From: Thalassiosira profunda
Taxonomy: Eukaryota; Bacillariophyta; Thalassiosirophyceae; Thalassiosirales; Thalassiosiraceae
Length of the DNA stretch: 10,790 bases
NCBI GenBank assembly: GCA_036939355.1
Contig: JALLAP010003117.1
Coordinates: 1 to 10,790 of the forward strand
Reading direction: 5' to 3'
The notes beneath the pieces are model-generated. The model did not search any database, was not told where the DNA came from, and was given only the letters and a program-made list of their open reading frames with translations. The position numbers were made by a program, and so were the translations under genes. Positions 1 through 6,843 of this stretch are shown in pieces. Positions within the stretch are counted from its first letter, which is position 1, and each line of letters opens with the position of its first letter.

Positions 1-3
1 TAG

Positions 4-1110
4 CGCTGGGAGAACGAAGCCACGGGAAAGCGAGACCAGAGGAAATGCGTGATGAAGAATCGCGACCACTGCGGGAGAAGTCCAACCACATTGACGGTAG
101 ACTACCTTCCAACGCTGGAGCTGTCTGGAGACTTGTTTGCCAGGAAATTCGACGACGTCAAAGAGCCGCTCATTAAGAACTACATCGACAACCGACGGCA
201 GAAAGACGAGGAACGGTTCAAACGGGAAGCAGAATTGAAGAAGGAGATGACGGAGAATGGGACGGAGGCGTCGTTGCCACTGGAAGAGTGGGAATTCCAG
301 GGCGAGGGCGTGCTCATTGTGGCCAAGGAGACGGTGCACGATGACGTTCCATTGTGCATGGGCCTGGCCAAGGAAGGAAACAAGGTACTGCTGCAGCCCT
401 GCTTCAAGGACGATGTTCCACCGACCCTGTCCGCGCAGTGGGAAGCCGGGGCAGTCATCATCGAAGAAATCGAGGGCCTCAATCGATGGGACATTGGCCC
501 GTGCAGCTCGGACGGAACGTTGAAGAGAAATGAGACTGGAGAACTGGAAATGATTCCAGGAGAATACTCAGACAGGGGCCCGAGCTGTGGCATCAAACTG
601 GGCGACGGACCACGGGCAGGGAGGTGTCTCGACGTTCAATCGGAGAAGCAGGAACCTGGTGGTCTTCTCCACGTGTATCCGTGCTACACGCGATGGCATC
701 AACTCTTCTCCTTCGGCAACGGAACGATCGCGCCAAGAGGGGCCGTCCATGCATCGTTGCCGTTGCACATTGTCAATCAGCAGAAGAAGAAGAAGCCGGA
801 AAAGGAAGCGTACCATCATCTTTGCTTCGGAGTTGTCGGTCGAGGAGATGCCGACGAAAGCGAATGGATAAAGTGGACCGAAGAAGAGATGAACCAGCTG
901 GATCCTTGGGAGCACGACGACGCCGAAACGTACCCGAATGGCAGAAAATCGCTGCAGCTCTGGAAAGGCGAGCAATTGCAGACGACGCCCTGCTCCAACA
1001 CAGGGGCAGTCATTGAATGGTATTTCGTGCCGTTCATAGTCGAGGAATACGACGACGAGGCCGAGGAAGGCGAATCGGAGGAGGCGACAGCAGACGATTC
1101 AGAGTTATGA
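4..1110 (+). CDS. GT14 xylosyltransferase-like glycosyltransferase, C-terminal exon with beta-trefoil lectin-like module (5' partial)
   Basis: The reading frame is open from base 4 to the TGA at 1108-1110. Bases 1-3 are an in-frame TAG that fits an intron acceptor, so the start lies upstream and this is probably the last exon. The first ~50 residues match the end of the catalytic domain of peptide O-xylosyltransferases (GT14, core-2/I-branching type). Seen are a Cys-rich CGRSP element (70-84) and FARKFD (136-153), spaced as in that family. A charged helix follows (about 154-260). Three beta-trefoil-like repeats come next: LCMGL...LLQPC...QW (about 350-441), CLDVQ...C...QLF (625-708) and LCFGV...LQLW...C (about 820-1030). 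This resembles R-type lectin domains appended to GalNAc-transferases. Sequons NGT, NET and NGT suggest a lumenal Golgi/ER location. The protein ends in an acidic tail with DSEL, similar to KDEL. Donor sugar and acceptor are unknown. Confidence 0.72.
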   Translation, partial: RWENEATGKRDQRKCVMKNRDHCGRSPTTLTVDYLPTLELSGDLFARKFDDVKEPLIKNYIDNRRQKDEERFKREAELKKEMTENGTEASLPLEEWEFQGEGVLIVAKETVHDDVPLCMGLAKEGNKVLLQPCFKDDVPPTLSAQWEAGAVIIEEIEGLNRWDIGPCSSDGTLKRNETGELEMIPGEYSDRGPSCGIKLGDGPRAGRCLDVQSEKQEPGGLLHVYPCYTRWHQLFSFGNGTIAPRGAVHASLPLHIVNQQKKKKPEKEAYHHLCFGVVGRGDADESEWIKWTEEEMNQLDPWEHDDAETYPNGRKSLQLWKGEQLQTTPCSNTGAVIEWYFVPFIVEEYDDEAEEGESEEATADDSEL

Positions 1111-1370
1111 TTAAGAGAGGAGGCAATCGTTAACACCAGCGCAGCGCACTTGTTCCGAGCAAGCAAAGGCTTGAGCTTGGAGCGCCAGGCAGCCTTTTGA
1201 TCTCCAGCCCGCTCGCCTCCGCCTCCTGTCTTACTTACATACTGTTTGGTCCATTTTACTTCGCACTTTACAACTTCGCACCCACCGCCCTCCACCGCAG
1301 TCCACCGCCGAGAAACATCACTCTCTCACACCCCACCCTACATCACCCATCCGCTCCCGCTCCCATTACG
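1111..1370 (+). promoter_or_regulatory. Intergenic region with pyrimidine-rich 5' leader of the SDR gene
   Basis: This 260-bp gap separates two genes read in the same direction. It holds the 3' UTR of the glycosyltransferase and, from about 1200, a strongly C/T-rich stretch ending at the ATG at 1371. The stretch is open in the SDR frame back to 1197 but has no ATG, is proline/serine-like in translation, and matches no SDR region, so I read it as 5' UTR and core promoter. A small hairpin, CAAGC-AAAG-GCTTG, lies near 1160-1173. I see no convincing TATA box. Confidence 0.4.
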
Positions 1371-2576
1371 ATGCTCCGCCTCCTTCTCCTCGCCCTCGTG
1401 CCGTCAGCTGCGGCCTACGCCTCAGTGATTACCGGCGGTAATGGATTTGTAGCTCGGCACGTGGTACACTCGCTTTTGCAACATGGTGATGCATCATCGC
1501 CCATCATCTGCCTAGTGCGTCCTGGGAAGGTCGAGTACGAGCAACTATACTGGGACGCTTACGACGATGGACGAGGTGGACGACGAGTCGAAGTGATGCC
1601 CTATGATATGCTAGATGGTGGTGCCACGTTGAACGATGCACTTGAAGCTGCAATTGGGGATGTCGACCCATCATCGGCCTGTCGAATGTGCATCTATCAC
1701 ATCGCCTCGGTCTTTGGGCCCACCCCCGACCCAGTTCAGACTGCCCACGACAATGTCAAATCAACAGAGGACGTGGTTACGACCCTGGATCGATTCTATC
1801 AGCGGCACCCTAATGCAAAGCCAAGGCTAGTTGTCACATCATCGATGGCAGCGGTAAGGGCCACGGACCAGCCTCCTCTCAACGGGAAGCATTACACACA
1901 CCGGGATTGGAATACCCTCAGCAAGCTGAATCCTGAGAATTGGGGATCATGCTACCAGTGGTCGAAGGCAGAGTCGGAGCGCAGGGCCTGGGAGCTCGTA
2001 AAAGAGTGCAATGAAAAGCATGCAGACGAGGGAAAGGGACGGCAGATTCAGATGGTATCGCTCTGCCCAAGCTTCGTGTTTGGCCCACCCCCTCCCATGC
2101 CTTCCAAGATGAAGAAAGCTGCAACAAACAAACCCGGTGGCAGCACATCGTACTCTTTGACGCTCATCAATCAGTGGCTTCAGGGGAAATCTCCCGTGCA
2201 ATCGAGACTCTGTGCCGATGTCCGTGACGTTGCTCATGCACACGTGGCTGCGGGGACAATGAGCAAGCTACCAGAAGAAGAGGCAGATCTGAGGTACATT
2301 CTATCGACGGAGGAGCGGTTATCGTCCGAGGCAACCGCTCAGGCATTGATTGAGGGAGTGGAACGAGCGCAGAAAAGCCACGGTGATACTAGTATTAGCA
2401 TCGACACAAGTGGTGTCACGTGTGATGAAACCTTCACCGGAGGGGCAATTAAGATTGGAGATCGAGAAGTGGAAGCCACAGAGCGGTTGGAGCGCGATTT
2501 GGGCGTAGTATGCCGTCCGGTGGAGGAGACAATGCAAGACATGTCTGAGGCACTGCTTTACGGAGAGACGTACTAG
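1371..2576 (+). CDS. Extended short-chain dehydrogenase/reductase, DFR/CCR/Gre2-like, with N-terminal hydrophobic leader
   Basis: A single exon encodes 401 aa and ends at TAG 2574-2576. The start is the first in-frame ATG. Residues 1-15 form a Leu-rich hydrophobic leader ending in PSAAAYA. The NAD(P) Rossmann fold begins at once with TGGNGF at residues 21-26, the family TGxxGF loop. Further SDR hallmarks are an HIASVFGP element, VVTSS with candidate catalytic Ser157/158, a DWNTLS segment typical of DFR-like enzymes, and YQWSK with catalytic Tyr195 and Lys199. CPSFVFGPP matches the substrate-loop start of dihydroflavonol reductase, cinnamoyl-CoA reductase and yeast Gre2 relatives. The enzyme should reduce a carbonyl, or oxidise an alcohol, with NAD(P)H; the substrate cannot be read from sequence. 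Its stop lies 89 bp from the stop of the convergent gene at 2666. The leader could be an ER signal, a plastid-directing signal or a membrane anchor. The family call is secure and the location is not. Confidence 0.88.
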   Translation: MLRLLLLALVPSAAAYASVITGGNGFVARHVVHSLLQHGDASSPIICLVRPGKVEYEQLYWDAYDDGRGGRRVEVMPYDMLDGGATLNDALEAAIGDVDPSSACRMCIYHIASVFGPTPDPVQTAHDNVKSTEDVVTTLDRFYQRHPNAKPRLVVTSSMAAVRATDQPPLNGKHYTHRDWNTLSKLNPENWGSCYQWSKAESERRAWELVKECNEKHADEGKGRQIQMVSLCPSFVFGPPPPMPSKMKKAATNKPGGSTSYSLTLINQWLQGKSPVQSRLCADVRDVAHAHVAAGTMSKLPEEEADLRYILSTEERLSSEATAQALIEGVERAQKSHGDTSISIDTSGVTCDETFTGGAIKIGDREVEATERLERDLGVVCRPVEETMQDMSEALLYGETY

Positions 2577-2665
2577 CATTCAACCGCTACCATAACTAAT
2601 TGGCGTTGCATCCAAAGCGGACATCTGGACATTCCATCTACCACAATATCTCTCCCACAACTCTT

Positions 2666-3430
2666 TCACACGACGTTGCGATGTTTTCCACCTGGCTTCC
2701 GCGCCGACGACGACCGTCTAACCTGCATTTCCACATCTTCACCGAAAAAGTCGGTTGCTGCAGTAGACAAACGCCCAAAAGCAGACGAGATGCTGCTCGA
2801 TATGCTTCCCGCAAGTGCATCCGCGCTAGAACCGCCGCGCTGCACTTTGGTGTAGCTGCTTTTCACCTCCGACGGCAGCGGCTCCCCCAAAATCGAGTCG
2901 ACGAATGAGGGGACCACGTTGACCTTGGCCTTTTGTTTGGGCCTCTTCTTGTCCTCCTCCTCCTGCAACTGACGTGCTAGTGCCTCGTCGGCGTCGACCT
3001 GGCGTTGGAGCCATCGAGATTCATCGAAACGGGGCGCCGCCGCACCCTCCAGACCCGCCAACGATGCCGGGGTGATATTCACGTCCTCAAGGCCCGCCAA
3101 AGATGAAGGGGTGGCGGCCGACGACGTGGGAGACGACGAGGGCATCAGCGACAGCGGGGGCACGTCTTGCGTCCGAAACCCCCAACCGTCGGCATCGCCC
3201 TCCTCCTCCGCAAATAGATTTGACGTGGGCTCCACCGGTCCTCCGTCCCGGCCCTCTGCCGCCGCGGCGTCGTCGCCGTCGTCCCTCCCTTCGGCTGCAA
3301 TGTGAGGTGCACATGCACCGTCATCGCCAACGGCTCTGTGGTCGCCCGATGATTTTCCCTTCAACACAGCCCCGACGCTCAGGGCCGCGACCTCGTCGGC
3401 CGAGGCGGCCGCCGCAATGATGGGCGCCAT
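2666..3430 (-). CDS. Acidic low-complexity protein with UIM-like helix and 13-aa tandem repeat
   Basis: The ORF encodes 254 aa from the ATG at 3430-3428 (GCAATGG, purine at -3 and G at +4) to TGA at 2668-2666. The frame extends upstream only through a GTG, so I chose this ATG. Parts in order are an Ala-rich start, an acidic Gly/Asp-rich segment (about 28-85) with a repeated AAEGRD, a Ser/Pro-rich linker, two 13-residue repeats containing LAGLE (107-132), and a charged helix DADEALARQLQEEE (146-159) followed by a Lys-rich stretch. After these come FVDSILGEPLP, a Ser-rich amphipathic segment and a basic tail. The helix resembles ubiquitin-interacting or coiled-coil adaptor helices but lacks the Ala-x-x-x-Ser core of a canonical UIM. 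No enzyme motif, signal peptide or membrane segment is visible. I do not recognise the family. The function is unknown; a cytosolic adaptor role is only a guess. Confidence 0.6.
   Translation of the reverse strand: MAPIIAAAASADEVAALSVGAVLKGKSSGDHRAVGDDGACAPHIAAEGRDDGDDAAAAEGRDGGPVEPTSNLFAEEEGDADGWGFRTQDVPPLSLMPSSSPTSSAATPSSLAGLEDVNITPASLAGLEGAAAPRFDESRWLQRQVDADEALARQLQEEEDKKRPKQKAKVNVVPSFVDSILGEPLPSEVKSSYTKVQRGGSSADALAGSISSSISSAFGRLSTAATDFFGEDVEMQVRRSSSARKPGGKHRNVV
3035..3112 (-). repeat. Two tandem 39-bp units inside the acidic protein gene
   Basis: Units at 3074-3112 and 3035-3073 are in frame on the minus strand. They encode TP[SA]SLAGLE followed by five variable residues. The nucleotide match is strongest at CCCGCCAA[C/A]GATG, which recurs exactly 39 bp apart (3054 and 3093). 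The array has two copies and preserves the frame. Confidence 0.75.
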
Positions 3431-4185
3431 TGCTGGGTGGGATTGGCGGTGCTGGCGGTGAAGGGGCACTGCTTGGCGAGGTGCCGTTGTCTTGTGCTGT
3501 GGCTTGGCTTTTCATTGGCAAAGCTAGAGCTCCTGCAAGAGGGAGTCTGTGCTAAATGGGATCCATCAACCCCCGCGCCGAAAAAAGATTCTCCACCGCC
3601 CTCGTTCCGTTCATTTTTACGACAGAATACCAGCTCCCTCGTAGAGCTGTACTGCAAAATGTCGTCAGATGAGAGAGAGATTTGATCCTCTGTGAAAATA
3701 CGGCCGGAAGGAAGGAGACGCTTGCCTGTCCAACGCGTGGAATGAAACATCCAACGCTTCTTTGATCAGCCTTGGCTTGCACGCCAAGAGCTCACTCTTT
3801 GTCAACGATGACCATGAGCCAGAGGGTTGCCCTCCTATGCTCCTCGTCCAACCATAAATGCTATAATGCACACTGAATAGGGGTGGGCCGTCGCTCCAAG
3901 ACGGCCAATTCGCGTACGCACATCTTCCCCTCCAAATTCGATACGGAGTCCCAAGCATTGATCGCTGATTTCTACGTGGAGGTTGAAGTTGCAGAATCGT
4001 CGCCGTCTTTTTACGATCTTTTGTCGACACATACTGATTCCGTCGTTCACGCAGGCCTAAGATCGCTAAGTAAACGTCTCGACGGATCCGTTCGACCTGC
4101 TCTTGACAATGAACGACGACCTCCTCCTCTCGCCTCGCTCCGCTCCTCGGCGGAGGAGAGGAAGCCTCCGCACAATTCGAGGACG
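3431..4185. promoter_or_regulatory. Gene-free divergent region between the acidic protein gene and the recombinase-like ORF
   Basis: This 755-bp stretch lies between the start of the minus-strand gene at 3430 and the first ATG of the plus-strand ORF at 4186. Open frames here on either strand begin only at GTG or similar codons and show no recognisable motif. A TATAAT-like word occurs at 3862-3867 and could be a core-promoter element for the rightward ORF. That reading is weak, because such words are common in the AT-richer gaps. From 3877 the frame of the downstream ORF is open but has no ATG, so it may be 5' UTR or a decayed N-terminus. Nothing else is recognisable. Confidence 0.3.
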
Positions 4186-4374
4186 ATGCTCACCTCAACA
4201 GAGCTCTCGCCGCCGGCTGGTGGTGGTGGCGCCGCTACCTTTGCGACGATGCCTGAGCTAGGCGGCGACGATGTCGAGCAGGGCGCCATCAACGACACCG
4301 CGTGCGATGGCTCCGCGGGCGACGATGCCGCGGGCAGACGATGCCGGCGGCGATGCTGCAAACGAAGATGGTGA
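4186..4374 (+). pseudogene. N-terminal part of the recombinase-like ORF, separated by a frameshift near 4336
   Basis: The ATG at 4186 opens a frame reading LGGDDVEQGAIND (from 4258) and then AGDDA. It next turns into an Arg/Cys/Trp-rich nonsense tail ending at TGA 4372-4374. The same acidic motif recurs at 4427 in the +1 frame. The change of frame coincides with GCGGGCAGACGATG at 4330-4343, which differs from GCGGGCGACGATG at 4315-4327 by one extra A (4336). Ignoring that base would make a single acidic frame from 4186 to 5119. It is either a real frameshift mutation or a sequencing error. Confidence 0.5.
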
Positions 4375-4507
4375 CAACTCGTTTGCAGCGCCGAGTGACC
4401 GTCCCAACTTGGTGTGCGTCGGATCGCTCGGCGGCGACGATGTCGAGGAGTCCGCCATCCCGGAGGGTGCCATCAACGACCCAGCGGGCACCGCGGGAGG
4501 AGACGCC
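4258..4507 (+). repeat. Imperfect duplicated acidic module, copies at 4258-4329 and 4427-4507
   Basis: Copy one encodes LGGDDVEQGAINDTACDGSA. Copy two encodes LGGDDVEESAIPEGAINDPA and contains a 3-residue insertion. The offset is 169 bp, not a multiple of three, so the copies lie in different frames. This is the main evidence for the frameshift near 4336. Confidence 0.7.
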
Positions 4508-5119
4508 GTAGTCGACCCCCCCGACGGCGACGAGACGAACGAAGAGGAGAACAATCCGCTCGAAGAGCCGCGTGGTGGTCTCGACACGGCGTACCTCCGC
4601 TCGCTCTTCCTCGCGATTTATCCGGAGGGCGGAAGAGAGAACCCGTCGCGGGATATGATGGAGGGAAGGATCAACGATGCAAAGGAGGGACGTGCTGGTG
4701 CCGGGAAACGAGGTGCCTACGAGCGAGCTGTGGTCGAATTGGCTGCTGGTCGAGGGGCAGCTTTGGGTTTGGGCGTTGCGGAGACTCGCGAAAGTAGCGT
4801 CTGCAGCGCCGTCAAACGGGCGCTGACCCGGGGATTATATATGCAATTCAATGATTGGTTTCTTGACGAGGGATCAGCGGAGGGAGCCTTTGCAGCTGTG
4901 TTTGCCGAGCTAACCTACGCCACTGGATACCGTGCAGACAGGATTGGGCAGATGACTGCCCAGATGTTCAATGGGTCACCGTCCGTCCAACCGAGACGCT
5001 TTGGTAAAGTTGTGAAGAGGATTTGCTTGAGGCACAGGGATGTGATTGAGCAGGAGTTTGGATTTGATATTGCCGACATTGGTGTCCATTCTTGGCGTCA
5101 ATTCGCTTTAACCTCGTAG
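4271..5119 (+). CDS. Hypothetical protein with C-terminus weakly resembling Crypton-type tyrosine recombinase; probably a frameshifted, truncated remnant
   Basis: The longest intact ORF here is 282 aa from ATG 4271 to TAG 5117-5119. Its first ~20 residues are probably out of frame relative to the ancestral protein, whose start is likelier at 4186. Residues 22-110 are acidic and low complexity. From about residue 105 the sequence looks globular, with SLFLAIYPEGG, RALTRGLYMQFNDWF and FAELTYATGYRADRI. It ends DIGVHSWRQFALTS. The DIGxHSxR pattern recalls the DIGTHSIRKG stretch around the HxxR box of Crypton tyrosine recombinases. The box here is His273-x-x-Arg276, and the protein stops six residues later, so no catalytic Tyr follows. 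I cannot identify an upstream catalytic Arg or Lys. The reading is a dead recombinase or a domesticated DNA-binding fragment. An unrelated lineage-specific protein is equally possible. Confidence 0.45.
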   Translation: MSSRAPSTTPRAMAPRATMPRADDAGGDAANEDGDNSFAAPSDRPNLVCVGSLGGDDVEESAIPEGAINDPAGTAGGDAVVDPPDGDETNEEENNPLEEPRGGLDTAYLRSLFLAIYPEGGRENPSRDMMEGRINDAKEGRAGAGKRGAYERAVVELAAGRGAALGLGVAETRESSVCSAVKRALTRGLYMQFNDWFLDEGSAEGAFAAVFAELTYATGYRADRIGQMTAQMFNGSPSVQPRRFGKVVKRICLRHRDVIEQEFGFDIADIGVHSWRQFALTS

Positions 5120-5168
5120 TAGCATGAGATAGTCTTCCAATGTCTTTGTTTGTAGACAATTGCAATAA

Positions 5169-5661
5169 TTGCAATTGCAATTAGTAAGTGTGCACCGCAC
5201 TTGCCGTCCGTGGCGGGAGCGCCAATGCCACTGCCGCCTCTTGCAAATCATCGGGAGGGTCGTCGGTAGTGATATATGGGTGGAGGAGGGATGAAGGAGC
5301 GGCGGGGGGGGGGGGCTACAGATACGTCAAGGTGTCCTGTTGTTGTTGTCTTTTGCTGTCTGAGCCGCGCTGAAAATCACTAAGACAGTACGTAGGCCTT
5401 CACTTACGTACTACTGCCTGTTCGCATTTTGTACGTAAAAAGCCCGAGGTAAAACGCTCCCGCCCCTCTTTGACATCACCTCCGAAGGACAGCCCTGCAC
5501 TTGCATCGCCGACCGTCGGGCTTCGTTGGATGGCCCGATTTGTTGCGGGCATCGCCGCGTAACTCACGTTGCCATTGCAATTTGCAATTCGACGCTGTGC
5601 CCACACATCACTGCATTGTGCATCCATCGACTACTCGTGCTCAACTCTGTTGCAATTGCAA
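5169..5661. repeat. Two copies of the palindrome TTGCAATTGCAA (5169-5180 and 5650-5661)
   Basis: Both copies are perfect 12-bp palindromes followed by T. The left copy lies inside a longer run of ATTGCAA/TTGCAAT words. The right copy lies immediately upstream of the ATG at 5664. Confidence 0.8.
5387..5437. promoter_or_regulatory. Cluster of three TACGTA palindromes with an 8-bp inverted repeat
   Basis: TACGTA occurs at 5389-5394, 5405-5410 and 5432-5437. The first two extend to AGTACGTA (5387-5394) and TACGTACT (5405-5412), an inverted repeat with a 10-bp spacer. ACGT cores are known bZIP targets in many eukaryotes. The cluster lies about 230-280 bp upstream of the carrier ATG. Function is inferred. 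Confidence 0.4.
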
Positions 5662-5663
5662 TC

Positions 5664-6666
5664 ATGTCCGGCGAAGAAGCCTGGATAGACTTTTGCTCGG
5701 GCTGGATCTCCGGCGGGGTGTCCGTCCTGGCGTGCCAGCCCATCGACACCGTCCTCACCCGAATGCAGGCCAACGCCGCCCTCCCGGCGGCCGCGGCGGG
5801 GGCGGACAAGGTCGTTGTCGCCGGAGCGCGCCCGGGGGCACTGACGGCCAACATCTTCAAGGGAATGGTGTCGAACTTCGGCGTGGCGTCGCTGTGGCGG
5901 GGAAGCTCGGCCATGATCGGGGCCGTGCCCGTCCAGAACGCGCTGCTGATGACGGGGTACGGCGCCGGGAAGCGGTGGAGCGAGTCGGGCAACGACGCGG
6001 GATCCGGCGGCGGCGGCAACGTGCTGATGGGAGTGTTTGTGGGAGGATGCACGGGCGGCGTGCTGCAATCCTTCGTCATGTCTCCGGTAAGAATGCCAGC
6101 TGCAATTACATACGAGTGCTCTGCAGTCTGTTTGTCAACGTTCTGATGCACTGGCACTTCAGGTAGAACTGGTGAAAGTGAAGCAGCAAGTGGTAGGCGA
6201 GAGTGTCACGGCTGCAACCACCAGCGTCTGCCGCGGTGTCTTTTCGAGCAACGGAGCCTGGAGGGGATTGGGTGCGACCCTCCTTCGCGACGGCATGCCC
6301 CACGGCGTGTGGTTTGCATCGTACGAATATGCCAAAACGGAGCTGACGGCGTACCGGTTCAGCACCAACGGCGACGGCAAGTCCTCCCCAGAAGACGATG
6401 TGGCCGTGCCGATGCTTTCGGGAGCTTTCGCGGCGGCAGTGGCGTGGGGCGTGGGATACCCGTTCGACCTGATCAAAACGCGCATACAGGCGGGCTCGAC
6501 CAAGGGCATATGGGCGACGGCCCAGGAGATTGTCGCCGAATCAGGAGGGCGGCCGGTGCAGGCCCTTTATCAAGGCTTTTCGCTGAAGCTGTTCCGGGCG
6601 ATCCCCGCCTCGGCAATCGGCTTCCTGACATACGAGACCGCGGCCAAGATTTTGACGTCCAAGTGA
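5664..6666 (+). CDS. Mitochondrial carrier (SLC25) family protein, two exons: 5664-6086 and 6163-6666
   Basis: Splicing the 76-nt intron gives 308 aa, the usual size of the family (~300 aa). All three tandem modules show the signature on odd helices: PIDTVLTRMQ (26-35), PVELVKVKQQ (141-150) and PFDLIKTRIQ (241-250). The first lacks the usual basic residue of Px[DE]xx[KR] (Leu31). Even-helix contact sites look like GAVPVQNAL in repeat 1, LRDGMPHGVW (182-191) in repeat 2 and FRAIPASAIGF in repeat 3. The Arg-Asp in repeat 2 recalls carnitine/acylcarnitine and basic amino-acid carriers, but I cannot name the substrate. It should exchange a metabolite across the inner mitochondrial membrane; a few SLC25 members act in other organelles. 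The start ATG 5664 fits: it has A at -3 and residue 10 begins helix 1. The gene converges on QCR7 with 177 bp between stops. Confidence 0.92.
6087..6162 (+). other. Spliceosomal intron of the SLC25 carrier gene (76 nt)
   Basis: The donor is GTAAGA at 6087 and the acceptor is CACTTCAG ending at 6162. Splicing is phase 0 and joins Pro141 to Val142, reforming the P-V-E-L-V-K signature of carrier repeat 2. The length is not a multiple of three, so retention would shift the frame. Confidence 0.9.
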
Positions 6667-6843
6667 GCGCTGCTGCCTCTTTGCTATTTTTTGCTAATGC
6701 ATTGGCCAAGGAACTGAGGGCGATGGCGCAAGGTATCCATTTTTTTCGGGCACGGTTATCTTTGGCTCAGGTTCTATAAGAAGAAACACGTTTATCAGAT
6801 TACATTGCTTTGGTCAACAGAATCTGACCCATTCCCATCCATT

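Larger units (their letters stand above)
5120..5663. promoter_or_regulatory. Gene-free region and likely promoter of the SLC25 carrier
   Basis: This 544-bp gap has no supported ORF. It contains a TTGCAATTGCAA palindrome cluster at 5157-5183, an ACGTCA word near 5324, a G12 tract at 5304-5315, and three TACGTA palindromes at 5389, 5405 and 5432. It also has a CATTGCAATTTGCAA stretch at 5573-5587 and a second TTGCAATTGCAA ending two bases before the carrier ATG. ACGT-core words are typical bZIP-type sites, so the 5387-5437 cluster is the best candidate for an upstream element. Actual regulatory use is inferred. Confidence 0.4.

Noticed and set aside
1197..1370. 58-codon N-terminal extension of the SDR frame
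   Set aside because: It begins at a non-ATG codon, is pyrimidine-rich, and precedes a good leader peptide and Rossmann start at the ATG 1371; read as 5' UTR.
3431..3469. Upstream extension of the acidic protein gene to 3469
   Set aside because: The first codon would be GTG. The ATG at 3430 has a better context and nothing upstream looks conserved.
3665..4030. Minus-strand ORF of 121 aa in the divergent gap
   Set aside because: It starts at a GTG, has irregular composition, and shows no family motif.
3877..4185. Open frame upstream of the recombinase-like ORF
   Set aside because: It has no ATG and no recognisable domain. It could be UTR or an eroded N-terminus, so I did not extend the gene into it.
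5304..5315. G12 tract (and C11 at 7406-7416) as a functional element
   Set aside because: Homopolymers of this length are common in non-coding DNA and prone to sequencing error; there is no further support.
5664..6146. Carrier reading on past 6086 into the intron
   Set aside because: The unspliced frame departs from the SLC25 signature at once and stops. A GTAAGA/TTCAG intron restores PVELVK exactly.
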